Shown here in pieces: positions 1 to 19,867 of a stretch of 64,000 bases of DNA (its first letter is position 1; each line of letters begins with the position of its first letter). Under the pieces are notes generated by a model. It made no database searches. It had not been told where the DNA came from and saw only the letters and a program-made list of their open reading frames with translations. Where the stretch lies: contig OX030959.1 in the NCBI GenBank assembly GCA_943735955.1, positions 371,001 to 435,000 on the forward strand. Reading direction: 5' to 3'. The position numbers were made by a program, and so were the translations under genes. This DNA comes from Piscicola geometra. Its lineage: Eukaryota > Annelida > Clitellata > Hirudinida > Piscicolidae.

Positions 1-75
1 AAAGAAGCAGGAAACAATGCCGGCAAGTGGAAAATGCCTGTTTACATCGCTTATAACTTGAAAGACTCGGCGTGA
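1..75 (+). other. possible last coding exon end of an unidentified gene
   Basis: Frame 1 is open from the left edge for 24 codons and stops at TGA (73-75). The peptide ends in MPVYIAYNLKDSA and looks like ordinary protein sequence, not repeat. It may be the 3' end of a gene lying mostly outside the window. I do not recognise the family, and 24 codons can stay open by chance, so this is weak. The stretch 76-937 shows no coding exon; it should hold the 3' UTR and polyadenylation region of the minus-strand gene that ends at 938. Confidence 0.2.
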
Positions 76-937
76 AGTTAATGATATCGAGAGAAGAATC
101 TATTTACGAGTGGAAGGTTTTGTGGATTCAGTGGTGGACATGAAGCGTTTTTAATAATGAAACCTTATGAGTTTCGAGACTGAACCAATCATCGGAGTTT
201 CAAATTCTGATTGTCAGAAGACATGCCTTTGAAAATGGTTCAGTGCATGCGATCAAATTTTTAAAAATAGTTTTAAAACTTCAATTATTTTTCAATCTTT
301 CTTCATTGTACTGCACCACCATTCTTTCAACCCTACGAAACACCCTAAAGGAAACTTTCATTAGGTTAGAGTAAGGGCTCGTATGTTAGTGCACAGTTCG
401 TTAGTGAAAAGTCGATGTCTTCGTGTGTTGAGAGTGGTGCAGAGACCTTATTTCGAATGCGTATCAGACCAAACAAAAACTTTTTATTTGCCAACCATCA
501 CAACACACGGCGAATATGCTTGCCTCATAACACATACCATCTAACGCATATAAGTTTTGTTCGTTAAACAGTAAAACAAAAATACCAATACAATTTAATG
601 AAATTAAGATTCAAACGATATTATATTAACGGATTAATTAAATAAATCAAACAAAAAGTACATTACAATTCTAAGCTATAACAACGGTGGCTTGATACAC
701 GTTTAGAGGTTATGTGGGAATCGATGGATTGATAATGATTAATGGACTATTTACACTAATATCATGAAACCAGTGAAGAAAGAGCGCATTGTGATCCGAT
801 CTAGCAATCGATCACACGACCTTGAAATCGTGACTGAAACAGGGCAACGCTATCCTAAATCCACCAGGCTACCCAACAAGATAACCCGTTCACTTCTTCT
901 CCACCAAGAGCACCTAACCTCAATCGCAATAAAGTCC

Positions 938-7671
<6,734 letters not shown>

Positions 7672-9168
7672 TTTATTTAACTACTTTTAAAACAGGGTGG
7701 AGTGTTTAAAAGATTTAAAGATATTTAAAAGATTTAACTATTTAATGCATATATCACTTATGAAGTAGTCTTTTGATCTCCTCAGATATAAAATTTTGGA
7801 ATACAAATCTTTTATTTTGTTTATTTTATTTGACTGTATTCAATTATTTTAGTAACCATTTTTATTTCACTAAATACTTTAATTTTATGAATCATGTTCC
7901 TTCAAACATGCGATTTCTTAAAACTATAATTTTTACAATATTTTTAATGAGTATTTAACAAGATACACCTATTCTAATAAAGGTAACTATGACGTCGATA
8001 CAGGTTAGCTATGCAAAGCGCGCTACTATTTAAATGAAGATAGGTGATTGGTTAAGGAAGTGAAGAAAAGCTTAATTTAAAATTAACTTAAGATCGTTTT
8101 CTATTTTTATAAATTGTTATGGTCTTCATTACCAATATTAAACTTAAAGAAGATCATAAACTTTATATTTGAAGCCTTAGAACTCCTATAAAAAGCAATA
8201 AATCGTTGATTGGTGAATGATGGTTTAAAATATATAATATATTATGTATAATATATATATTTAGTATATGCTATATGAATTTAAACGAAGCAATTGCTTT
8301 GTTTGAATTGGACTCTTATAAAAACTGTCGCGTCTCAAAACAATAAGCGAGTTAAATAGTTGATTTTTAAAAGGATATTCAAGATTATTTGATTGAGGAA
8401 TTACATAATTGTTACGTTAGTTTTTTTAATTATGCTAATATCAACAATCACGATTGTTTAAATGTTATATAAATTGGAGATAAACTAACAGAATATCAAA
8501 AGTTTGGAGTCTATATTCGAAAATTGCTAGGGTTTTAATTTCTAATTGAAACTAATTAACTTTCTCCTGTTAAAACTTTCAAGGGCTACCAAAACCTTTT
8601 CACTTCAAAGCCACTAACGGATGTCTTATAAATGCTACGTTTGCCTTTAAATTACCTGGGAGATAGCTGTCAAGACCTGCTTTTAGTTTTAAAATCATTA
8701 ACAATTTTCCTAGTAAATGACCATTTAATGAGTCAATAAGTTGTTCAAAAGTTTCAAACTGCTTGTACCTCAAGTGGCCACATCCTCTTGCGAACACTTC
8801 AACGAAGTCATGAGTGGCCTGGAGTTCGTGAATGGAACTTAAACTTGAACATTAAGCTATAATTATCTTCCCCGTTTTGATATAATACAATATAAGCTGT
8901 GCCCTTTGTGCCACAAATGTAATTCTGATTCCGAACAATACGACCAAACCAGTTCAATCCAGTGATTTTAAACTTAAAACAAGATGGGAAGAGCAGTCTA
9001 GTAGATTGGTTTCGTGACTGATCTTGAGGCTAAAAAAGAAGCAAAAGATTTACCAAGCCCAGTTCTGGTCCATCAACATTCCGACACCAACAACAACATC
9101 CTAACACCGCCAACAACAACAACATCCCACCTACCTTCCGCCACCACCACAACCACAACACTGCAAGT
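7672..9168. other. AT-rich intergenic region, TBC1D23 / NOS1AP
   Basis: TBC1D23 and NOS1AP are transcribed away from each other from this 1.5-kb interval, so it should contain both promoters. The sequence is AT-rich with many short open frames but no coding exon I can support. Upstream of the NOS1AP ATG the frame is open back to a TAA near 9030, without another ATG. Confidence 0.6.
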
Positions 9169-10337
9169 ATGACCTACAAGTACTCACGGGTGAGAAGTCT
9201 CTTACGCAGGAAAAGCAAAGACGCCTTCAACCCCAACAACCTCTCTGAGACTGACTTCGTCAATGGAGTCGCCTTCAATGCTAAAGTTGGTTTTTTTCTA
9301 AATTTTAGGCTTTTTTGAGTTTACGGGCGGTTTTGTAAAAAATCAGATAGTTATTAAACTAGAAACACTGGTATTAAAATCAAAATAATAAAAATTTTCG
9401 TTCTTTTTAAATATATTTTATATACAGATGTAGATAAATTTTTCATGTGAAAAACTATATAATAAAGGCTATAATTAGTAAATATTAACCACTTAATTGT
9501 GAGGCCATTCATTGCTGCTCCCAATTCCTCGAATAAGTTGTTAACATAAGCTCCAGGCAGATAACAACGATGACTAATCTCTTACTATTCTCATGCTCAC
9601 TTCTTTCATGTCAATCTCAAACACCATTCAGTTCAACGCCCAACAGAATCGACAACAAATTTGCATAATTAAATTGCCTGCAGATGTATCTAACTTATTC
9701 GAATGTTACTTGTGCAAACAAGGCTGTTCAGCAATCAACACCACTAATGCATATGCATTCAAGCCCGATTTGTTCGTAGATTTAACGTTCGCACCAATCA
9801 GTTGAAATAAAAGAAATAAAAAAACTGTCAACAACAGTCACCGTCAAGTTTCATTTGATGATGATAATCTTTTGTTCAGTCACTATTTTTTAGTGCAGTT
9901 AGACACGTCAATTTAGGCTCTAACATTCATCTTCACGCGTTGGTTTCTTATGGTTTCATCAGGCGGCTCACAGTTCTCTGCTCGCTCGTTACTAGGCGAT
10001 GACAGAAATTGAATTCACGAGATTCGGGTAACGAGCAGACGTCTTAAGACTCTTAACCACTCCATTAACGCCGTTTATGACCTTCAAATACATTGCGATT
10101 TAAGAAAATCGACTGATTTATCGGCGGTCACATATGCTAATGCTCCTTTATTGATTCTTAAACTTTCGTCTTTGCATAAGCTTCTTTACAATCTTTCGCA
10201 CCTTCATCGCTGACTCAATCACCTTCACTAACATTTTCACCTTTATTATTTTCACCCTAAAATCACAATTTTCAACACCTTCCATGTCCGAGTTCGGCTC
10301 ACTGGGCTCTTATGAGCAACATTTCATCACTAGTATC

Positions 10338-10371
<34 letters not shown>

Positions 10372-13300
10372 TCACCACATCTTCACTACTAGTCCCTCCC
10401 CCCATCATCACTACTATTACGCCATCCTCACTCCAACGCATCATCATCATCATCACCACGCATCATCATCATCACCACGCATTATCATCATCACCACGCA
10501 TCATCATCATCACCACGCATCATCATCATCACCACGCATCATCATCAACACCACGCATCATCATCATCACCACGCATCATCATCATCATCACCACGCATC
10601 ATCATCATCACCACGCATCATCATCATCATCACCACGCATCATCATCATCACCACGCATCATCATCATCACCACGCATCATCATCAACACCACGCATCAT
10701 CATCATCACCACGCATCATCATCATCACCACGCATCATCATCATCACCACGCATCATCATCAACACCATCAGTACGTAGGATGTTTGGAGATAGAAAGAC
10801 CCATGAGCAGGGTGGAGATCGTGGCTGCTATGAGGAGAGTCAGGGTAAGACAAATAAAGCACTATTTAAATTTAAACTTTCTTTATTTGTATTAATATTA
10901 TTTTATTTTTATTTTCATAATTTTTAATAATAATATTTTATTTTCATAGTTTTTAATAATAATATTTCATTTTCATAGTTTTTAATAATAATATTTCATT
11001 TTCATAGTTTTTAATAATAATATTTCATTTTCATAGTTTTTATAATAATATTTCATTTTCATAGTTTTTAATAATAATATTTCATTTTCATAGTTTTTAA
11101 TAATAATATTTCATTTTCATAGTTTTTTATAATAATATTTCATTTTCATAGTTTTTAATAATAATATTTCATTTTCATAGTTTTTTATAATAATATTTCA
11201 TTTTCATAGTTTTTTATAATAATATTTCATTTTCATAGTTTTTTATAATAATATTTCATTTTCATAGTTTTTAATAAATAAATTGATCATTCATATTCAT
11301 ATCTTTTGAAAAAACCTTTTGGCAGTTTGAGTACCGGATGAAGAACATGAAGAAGAAGAGTGTGTCTGTGAGAGTGTCAGTGGAGGGAGTGGAGGTGAAG
11401 AACAAGAAGGTGGTTTGGATGGATGGATGGATGGATGGATGGATGGATGGATGGATGGATGGATGGATGGATGGATGGATGGATGGATGGATGGATGGAT
11501 GGATGGATGGATGAATGGATGGATGGATGGATGGATGGATGGATGGATGGATGGATGGATGGATGGATGGATGGATGGATGGATGGATGGATGGATGGAT
11601 GGATGGATGGATGGATGGATGGATGGATGGATGGATGGATGGATGGATGGATGGATGGATGGATGGATGGATGGATGGATGGATGGATGGATGGATGGAT
11701 GGATGGATGGATGGATGGATGGATGGATGGATGGATGGATGGATGGAATGAAAATTTTAAATTAATTAATTAAATTATAAGTTAAATTATAGATTCATTT
11801 GGAAGTATTCAGTCTAATAAAGTTTCTACCATTTTGTTTTTTCCAGAAACCGCCATTAGACCAGCTAGTATCTTGCCATCCTATTTCCAGGTGAGCAACT
11901 TATCAAATAGTATCCAACAAACTTTGAATCTACCTAAAATTCATACTGTTCGTCCAGTGTCTTTCCCCAAACCTGCGAACAACCAACAATCAACACTGCT
12001 CTTTTTCTTCTACACCACAACATCCCACCCAAACTCCCACCCAAACTCCCACCCAACTATCCACTGCAACTTCACACCCAAACTCCCACTCTCCATGCCA
12101 GGATCTTCTACGTAAGTCACGACTCGCAGGACCTGAAGGTCTTCAGTTACATCACCAGTGATGACGCATCCAGAGTCTTCCATTGCTCTGTCTTCAAGTC
12201 ACTCAAGAAGGTGAGTGAGGTGGTGAGGAGAGGATGGGTGGAGTGGTTTGGAAAGGTGGAGTGATGGGAGGGTGGAAAGAGTAGTGTGGAGTGGTGGAAA
12301 GGTGAGTAAAGTGGTGTGAAGTCAGAAGAAGAGAAAAATTGTATTTGTATTCGATTGTATGCGCTTCAGTTGCGTGCCCAGGCGCTATACAAAAACGACA
12401 ATTACTATTATTATTATTATTATGATAGAGTGAAACCAGGAAGCTTGAAAAAATTATGTTTACATGATAAGAATAAAGATAACTTCATCTGAATCAAAAA
12501 GCGAACTTTTAAATAGTTATCGATAACTAACTCAGTTGTTCCACGCTGGATGGAATTCCTGAGGAATGGTGACAGCAAGTCGCAAGGCTGCCAAAACAAT
12601 AGGAGCTCTAATTAGTTTCTCATTACTGAATAGAAGACCAAAGAATTCGAGTCAGCTCTTGCTACATGTGTGTGTATTTTATCGAGAGATGTTACTGAGC
12701 TTGAATCACGTTTAAATAGGGAATCAGGACAAAGATTCGATGGGAAAACATAAACAAAGCATCAAGAGTAGTGGCGTCAAACCAGAGAGTTTTTTTGAAT
12801 TTCTAATTTAAATATTTAATATAGCTTTTAATGAGAATTAATGAACAATCGAGAGCGTCAATGTTGAATCCTTGAAAGGGGACAGATGCTTAGGCAAACA
12901 CCTGCCGGGTATTTCCATTGTGATCAGGCTGAGATGGTGAAATGATTAAAAAAAGTTCATTGTGTGTTTGGTTGTTTTGGGAATAATGAAATGAAACAAA
13001 ACAACGTTAATCATTACTGCAGTAATGCGATTACTAAAATTGCTAGAACATTAAAAAAAACATCAACAACACCATTTCCACAACATCCAACTCGAACAAC
13101 AACAACACAGAAGCAGGCGATTCAAGTGGTGAAGACAATTGGCAGAGCATTTGACGTGTGTCACAAACTCGACGACGGCGAAATCAACCAAAAGTCACTC
13201 AACAACAACACCACCACACCCAACAGCCCTAACAACAACACCAACAACGACAACGACGACACTTTCAACACTACTTGTGACGTGACCAAGGTCTCTACCA

Positions 13301-15857
13301 TTGGCACACTAGAAGGCACTAAAAAAGGTTGGTGGTGATGATGATGGTGGTGGTTATGTTGGTGATCCGGTTAATAGTGATAGGGGTGTAAATTGGGGGT
13401 GATGGAGGTGATGATGGTGTATGCAATACTTTTTTTCTAACTATAATGTAAACTTTCACAGACATTCAAAAGAAGCAGATAGACACTGATCAACGTCAGC
13501 AACAACATCACAAATCCATACAACTGCAGTCTCAACAGCTTCAACAACTACAACAGCAACAACTTTTTCTCAACACAACTGAATATTTCAGTTCTGATAC
13601 TCTTCCTAAAGAACCCAACAGAAACATCTACGCTTTTAAAAACAGCGATTTTTTTCCTACTTCCAACGACTACAACAATAACCCGTTCAAAGAAAACGGA
13701 AACAACAACAACAATTTCCCCAACACGGATTCGCTCAAATCAGCCGACAAGTACATGATTGCCAACCAGTGCAGACCCTCGTCCACCTTCGTGATGCCTT
13801 CGGTGGGTTTAGATGCTCACTTTGCGCTATATAAATATTAAAAATTAAACTTTGTGTATTTTTCGTTTCCATACATTTCAATGTTAATATTTTTTCTTCC
13901 AAAAATTAAAAGCTTTTTAAATATTTACCAATCAACGGAACATGCACCCTCCGCACAGCCCATTACGTCCAGCATCCCTACATCTTTGGACCACTTACAG
14001 CTCCTCACGCCCAGCCGAAACCTCACACCCCTAGTTCCCCGAACGCCCACCAACCTCATTCTTCCAGCCACAACCAGCAACAACCTACAACAACAACAAC
14101 AACGTGTTGAATCCTACCAACACATGCAACTACAACAACAGCTGCAACTGCAACAGCAACAACTGCAGCTGCTTGTGTATCAAGTGCAAGAGGTGAAGTC
14201 GTGGCTGGAGGTGGAGGCTTCAAAGAGGATTGAGTCTCAGGTTCTTGTCCTTCTTTTCGTTTTGATGCTTGAGTTGTTTTCACCGTCTTTCATCATCATC
14301 ATCATCTCCATCATCACCAACATCATCATCACCACCATCATCACCATCATCATCATCACCACCAGGTCTACCTAGAAAGCATGCTGAAACAAAACCACCT
14401 ACTCCTCAAGCAACTCTCTTCCAAAATCTTCTCTGATAACAACAACAATAACAACAACAACATTGTTGAGAACAACAACGATAATGATAATTTTATCAAC
14501 AAGAACAACTCTAATGGTTTCAATAACTACAACTATGGCAACAACAATAGCAACACCATCAAAAACAATAACCTCCTCAACAGCTGCAACAGCACCCCTT
14601 ACAACAACCACAACAACAACAACAGGAACAGTCACAATGATTCTTTCCAGCTGAACAGCCCACGCTACCGCAGAAGCAGCGAAATGAACAGAAGTTATGC
14701 CCTCTATGACAGAGTCTGTTAGACTTCATGAAACTTCCTATTGGGTTTTAATGATAATCATTTTCTCATTATTACTACCTTTTATTTTGAGCATTCAGAG
14801 TTATTGATAAGTTCATAATTTAATTTTGTATCAGCTGACGCCGAGAGACAAGCAGGAGAAAGACTTCTTCGAGATTCTGCAGCGCTACAACAGCATCTGC
14901 AACAACGGAAGAAACAGCGGGAAGACCTCCAACCTGCTGCTCAGTCCAGGCAACAACAGCAACAACCGCTACAACAACCCCATCCATCCCAACAACAACT
15001 TCGAAGAAGAGTTCAACGAACTGTACAACAGCAAAGAGAACAGTGTACAGGGCAGTCATTACAACGACCATTCTCCTACCAAAAGCCAATCCATCAATAA
15101 TCATTCGACTAATCATAGCTTCAATCAAGAATATCAAAAGAAGATTTCCATTAAAGTTAATTACAACAATATAGATAATAATATAAATATTGATGATGGT
15201 GAGGGAGACGATGCTGATGATGATGGTCATGGTCATGATGATGATGATGATAGCCTACATGATTACTTTAAAAACATCGACGCTAATGCTTGCAACAACA
15301 CCAACACTGCTGAAGTCATTGTCAACAAACAAACAAATCCTTACGACGTAGATGATGCCTATAAAGTCGCAAATAAAGAAACTTTAAAAAACGAAAACAA
15401 AATAAATGTCGCAAGCATGAATGGTGGAAGCGTTGGCACTGATTATATCAGTAGTGGAGACATGAAAGGTACTATGGACAAGAGCGACAGACAAGTTGAC
15501 AACAACTATGACAATGGCGACAACAACAAAGGGGAAGGAGCCTTCCGGGACAGTGGTCACGAGGGTACCGCGTCCAATAGAACCTCATTGAGCGGGAAAG
15601 GAAACTGGTGGGGAGAAGATGGCGAGAAGAGGAAGAGTGGAGGGGTGGAAGAGAAAGAGATAGATGGAGAAAGAGAAGTTGAGGTTGTGGTTAGAGGAGT
15701 GGATCGAGGTGTGGTTTGTGGAAATGGAAAGAGCGAGAGAAAGATTATAAGGGTGGAGGATGTTGTAGAAAATGGTGGAGCAATAGTGGATGGGCCTGAA
15801 GATGATCGTGACGATGCAGATGCAGTTATTATGGAAAAAAGAACAAATTTTGAATAA
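9169..15857 (+). CDS. NOS1AP: NOS1AP/CAPON-like PTB-domain adaptor, 10 exons
   Basis: NOS1AP is a cytosolic adaptor that links neuronal nitric oxide synthase, Dexras and Scribble complexes. Exons: 9169-9285, 10773-10844, 11326-11409, 11847-11890, 12102-12210, 13111-13327, 13462-13802, 13959-14240, 14366-14713, 14835-15857; 878 aa. The PTB domain occupies about residues 20-170, with [41 protein letters not shown] and [10 protein letters not shown] all family-diagnostic. A Gln-rich coiled coil follows (exons 8-9: [14 protein letters not shown], then [11 protein letters not shown]), as in CAPON. The rest is Asn-rich and ends MEKRTNFE; the vertebrate C-terminal PDZ ligand (EIAV) is absent. The exon 9 donor (AGA|GTCTGT) is weak: without it the protein stops at 14722. 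PTB and coiled coil are certain; the last exon is probable. Confidence 0.9.
10330..10770. repeat. ATC/CACGC compound repeat in NOS1AP intron 1
   Basis: Tandem blocks of CATCATCATCATCACCACG, about 19-22 bp each, run directly up to the AG acceptor of NOS1AP exon 2. The last repeat unit supplies the CAG acceptor itself. Confidence 0.9.
10905..11277. repeat. 30-bp AT-rich tandem repeat in NOS1AP intron 2
   Basis: About 12 copies of a unit of the form TTTTTAATAATAATATTTCA plus TTTTCATAG. The copies vary only in the length of the T run. Confidence 0.95.
11417..11746. repeat. GGAT tetranucleotide microsatellite, about 80 copies
   Basis: A 330-bp array of GGAT with one clear interruption (AATG near 11512). 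It begins immediately after the donor of NOS1AP exon 3 (ends 11409). Open frames in it encode only a Met-Asp-Gly-Trp period. Confidence 0.98.
12335..12425 (+). mobile_element. non-LTR retroelement 3' tail fragment (SINE/L2-like)
   Basis: The segment contains the hallmark GCGCTATACAAAAA followed by a run of ATT triplets. This end is shared by many animal L2-like LINEs and the SINEs they mobilise. Only the tail is recognisable; it sits in NOS1AP intron 5. A similar GCGCTATATAAAT tail occurs near 29145. Confidence 0.55.
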
Positions 15858-16462
15858 AGAAATGGGAAAAAGTGTGACGTTAAATGGAAATGCAATAAGT
15901 CTTTTTGGGATGAATGGTTGTGTGAGAAAAAATATTTAGAAGAAATATCGAAGCTTTCTTCATCTAAAACTCGAACTATTTAAGTTTTCATGGCTGTTTC
16001 GATTTTGAATCAAAGTTTTTGACTGATTTACAAGTTAGATTTTTTAGTTTGCTTTGATAAAATATTCTCCAATCAGGTTATTGAAACAAACATGACCTTG
16101 TTGTTTTTACAGTATGCTCATTCCAAGTGCTGCTTCTAGCTGATTCAATTTTGTAAAACTATATCTTTAGGATTGTAGTTCTTTTGCATGTGCGGGTTGG
16201 TTACTTTTCAAGCCATATTTTCAAAACTATGACATACTCTTGTTTGGTGTTTTCATTGTTTAAATAAGCTCTTTTTCACATTATGTACTTTATTCTTTTT
16301 TTTCAAATCACATTTTTTTTAATTTTTATCAAAAAAATTGAATAACTAAGTAGGAATGCTTTAGAATGCTTAGCAAGGATTCAGCGCATCACAATTATAC
16401 TCGTGCTTGTTTTTTGTCTATGCCTGCGATATTTCAAGTAATAAAACCATATCAAAATTAAT
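15858..16462. other. intergenic / NOS1AP 3' UTR
   Basis: AT-rich, with no coding exon seen. It should hold the NOS1AP 3' UTR and the promoter of the next plus-strand gene. An AATAAA-like string overlaps the NOS1AP stop (15853-15860). Confidence 0.5.
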
Positions 16463-17789
16463 ATGTTCTTTAAACCTGATAATCTCGAGAAAGCTAAAAA
16501 GGCTTTAAAAGAAAAAATCTTAGAATTAAAATCAAGAGAGGTTTTCATCAGGTATCAAAATTGTTATAAATACTCAATTTTATCGTAAAATAAAAGAAAA
16601 TAGGTATTTCTGTATAAAAACAATAGTAATAATAAAAATAATATTTTCAAAAGTCAATTAATAATAAAATCATTTTGTGGCACACTTTCAGAACTGAAGG
16701 AATTACTGATGAAAGCACCAAACCAAATGGAGACATGAGGTATAGAAAAATTAAATTTAATTATTACATTAAATAATATTTTAAATTATCACTGAGTTTA
16801 TGAATCATTCATAAATATTATTTACTCTTTTAGATCTGCATCAAAAGGTCTCCATTATGAAGAAATAAAATCAACTATTCAAGAGAGAATAAAGAAAGAA
16901 AAAGTTTGTTCTATAACTTCACTTGAAAAAAGTATTTTACACTGCATAGTAATTAAGTTTCCATATGTTTTGCTTCTCTGCAAAAGGAGCTTCCTAGATC
17001 GGTGGCATTGGAGCCAGGCTTTGAGAAGCTGAGCCAGCTGCCCACTAAGGTGTCAAGGAGACAAGAAAGGAAACTCAAGCAGGTTTGTTTTGATTCAGAT
17101 GCTTGCTTTTATGTTTAATACTGGTCATCCTTACAGAAAAGATTAGATAAAAATATATTTTTTATATCCTTAGCTTAATATACAATCACTCAATACCACT
17201 ACAGCAAGAACGCTCAAAGACTAAAGGAAAGATGTGGTTTGGCATGAAAGCTCCAGAGATGACAGAGGAAAAACTAAATGACTTGAAGATCATCCAAATG
17301 AGGAATGTTCTAGATCCGACTCGTTTCTATAAAAACACAGATATCAGGCCTGGAGTGTTGCCAAAGTTTTTCCAGGTTTATCTATTTGGCATATTAATGT
17401 GCATATGCATATTTGGCATAGTTATATGCATTTATTTCAAAAGCCATTTACTTTTTCCAACTTTTAAAAACTGTTATGAAATTTCTTCCTAAGACTGGAA
17501 CAGTGGTGGAAAATGCTGCAGATTTCTACAGTGGCAGGGTGCCGATGAAGAAGAGGAAGAAGACGCTGGTTGATGAGCTGCTTGAAGATGCTGAGTTCAA
17601 AAAGTCTGTGCTTCCCGTGAATTTCAAAAAATTAATTTCTTATATTTATAATTTAAATTGTGAACTTGTTAGGGGTAGAAATACATTCACTTTTTTTCAT
17701 CTTTTAGATATCAGAAAAGAAAGCACAAGGAAGTTTTCGCAAAGACCATGAGCGGTCCTATCAGGAAAAAGAAAAAAGTCAATAAATAA
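16463..17789 (+). CDS. DNTTIP2: Fcf2-domain pre-rRNA processing protein (DNTTIP2/TdIF2 family)
   Basis: The Fcf2 family works in the nucleolus in early 18S pre-rRNA cleavage (SSU processome-linked). Exons: 16463-16551, 16692-16739, 16834-16903, 16987-17082, 17205-17375, 17494-17603, 17708-17789; 666 nt, 221 aa, all phases agreeing. The Fcf2 core spans exons 4-7: KTKGKMWFGMKAPEMTEE, LDPTRFYKNTD, LPKFFQTGTVVENAADFY, KKRKKTLVDELLEDAEFK, and a basic tail ending IRKKKKVNK. Total length is close to yeast Fcf2 and far shorter than vertebrate DNTTIP2, which has a long N-terminal extension. The chosen ATG begins MFFKPDNLEKAKKAL; an upstream exon cannot be excluded. It ends only 210 bp before the next gene's ATG. 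Confidence 0.92.
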
Positions 17790-17999
17790 AACCACGTTGG
17801 ATTATTTTCTTCTGTAAATATAACGTATAGTAAACTTTTTTATTATTAAAATGGTGAAGTGTTTAGTTACGAAAAATATTAATAAATGTTCGTTTTAGAT
17901 CAAATAAATCGGTAAATGGGCTTTCGCTTTTAAACAAATCATCGCCATAGCAACCTTGTAAAAACAAGCTTGCACTAATCATTAGTCACTAATGTTACG

Positions 18000-19096
18000 A
18001 TGAGATTCACTGCCTTCGTGCCTCTTAGATTCGTCTCCCTGACCGTTCAATTCATTCTCACCATTCTGATCTACACAGCACTAGTGAGTCACTTAACCCT
18101 TATATAACTTCACATGCTTTTAGTTTTCTTTGAATCCTAAATATATAAGTTTCGATTATGTTTTCAACACAGAGACAACATATAGCCTCTTCAATTCTTG
18201 AAAATGAATATAGTACGGAGAACTACCATGATTTGGAAAACCAGTAAGAACCACATTAGCATTTTCAATAAATCAATATTCTATTCATGAATTCTTGGTT
18301 CTCGTGTAGATCTTCCCTATCACTAATTTTTAAAGTGTAATCTTCAGTTTGAATTAATGCTTCAAAATTAAATTTAAATGATTAACTAACATCTATAATA
18401 AACTTTTTGACGCCTTAGACCCTCGTTCAAGACAGGGTGGCGCCAATTCAATGAAATTAAAACGGGGTTTCATGTCTTCAACTAGTGAAAAACGGAAAAT
18501 ATAAGACTTTCGTCATTTTGCTCGGCTCGTCATCTTGCCCCGGTCTTCCCTATATTTTTTGCTGAGAAAGATCTACACAAGAACATATGTCTTAATTTGA
18601 TTTGTGCTTAAATAATTGTAAAAAAACTTTTTAATGTTTAAACCTCTTCCAGGTTAATTGTCGCCTTGTCTCTTTCATTGTTTTGCAACCTCTTCGAGTA
18701 CGTAGGCATTTTTAACGGCCTTTCAACGTTTGCCCATTCTCAGAACGTCGTATGTGAGTCAAACTAAAAACTCTTTATCTCGTGAGAATCTAAAGCAGAC
18801 AATGTCATTATGTAAGCGTTTCTAATTTAGAGAAAGTCTCTATTCAACCGCTCTATTAAACCAATTAAGCCCACTAATTGAATCCTATTTATTTTAGTTG
18901 CACTGAATCTCACATGATTCCCCTCCAACCAGCTACCATGCTGCATACAGCAGGGGCAATCACTCTGATCTTCTTCCACTTGGAGACATGGGACTCCTTG
19001 AGATTTTGGTACATATTCTCCTTTTGCTCACTGCCCTCCTTCCTGAGCGAATGCATCGTTTGGCTTGGTGTGCTTGTATTTAAGCATTCACCGTAG
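18000..19096 (+). CDS. TMEM107: TMEM107, ciliary transition-zone tetraspan protein
   Basis: TMEM107 is a four-pass membrane protein of the MKS module at the ciliary transition zone, where it helps recruit MKS proteins and gate ciliary membrane content. Exons: 18000-18083, 18173-18243, 18653-18753, 18933-19096; 420 nt, 139 aa against 140 in human. N-terminus MRFTAFVPLRFVSLTVQF resembles the human VPSRFLTLLAHL segment. Four hydrophobic segments can be seen: about residues 8-27, 53-70, 88-105 and 112-130. The third and fourth flank ETWDSLRFWYIFSFCSLPS, matching the family's ERWECTTYWYIFVFCSALP. The exon 4 acceptor was chosen at 18931-18932; the nearer TTTAG at 18891-18896 would give an in-frame stop in this phase. 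Convergent with the transporter gene that ends at 19868. Confidence 0.9.
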
Positions 19097-19867
19097 CAAA
19101 TGCCTGGATGGTTCAGAATTAGTGGATAAATTAAAAATCAATGGAAGATGGAGCAGTAAATAGTTTTGAAAGAAGAAGGAAGAATCGTGGGATAGTGAAG
19201 TGAATTTTTAAATTCAGTTGTATTATTAGTTTGAACTTCAGTCCTAGACAGGGCAATTCTATGAATGATTTAAGCCAAAACACTCTAATAAAAAGTTTAC
19301 AAATGAACTAAAGCAGACGCACATTCATGTTCAAGTATTTTGTCACCATCGTTTACAACATTTATAATACAAACACATTATGTCTGATAAGTGTGAGTCT
19401 GTTTTAAAGCGCGATTAGGTTTGTATATTCAAGAATACGATACTTTAAAAAAAAAGTTAAACTATTCTACTGGAATTTATTTATTTTCTTTTTTTATAGG
19501 AACCTTTATCTAAATTAAAATTGTGGACCATCCCACAAAATATTGGTTACAATGAAGATGTCATGCAGTTAAGTCATTCGGGTTATAGAAGCTTGGAGAG
19601 AAAATAAAATATCGATAGAAAATTACTAAGAACAATATCGTTGTATTTAACTAAGATTGAAATCCTTTGACTTTCATGAAACCTGCAAGATAAAATCTTA
19701 ACGAAAATTCCCGCAAGTATGCCGATAAAAATGATTGACCTCCAAATAGAAAAATTTAAATAAACACATTTCAATGATCAGAGGCTTTCGTGTACATAAT
19801 AAAACAAATACAATAATCGAACTTCCAATGATTTAAAAGGAGCAAACAACAGCCCTTCGTAGGGAGC

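Noticed and set aside
11415..11773. Met-Asp-Gly-Trp repeat protein
   Set aside because: It is a translation of the GGAT microsatellite, open in all three forward frames; it sits in a NOS1AP intron.
18891..18932. TTTAG at 18891-18896 as the acceptor of TMEM107 exon 4
   Set aside because: In the phase set by exon 3 it leads to a stop within a few codons; the CAG at 18930-18932 restores the family sequence and total length.
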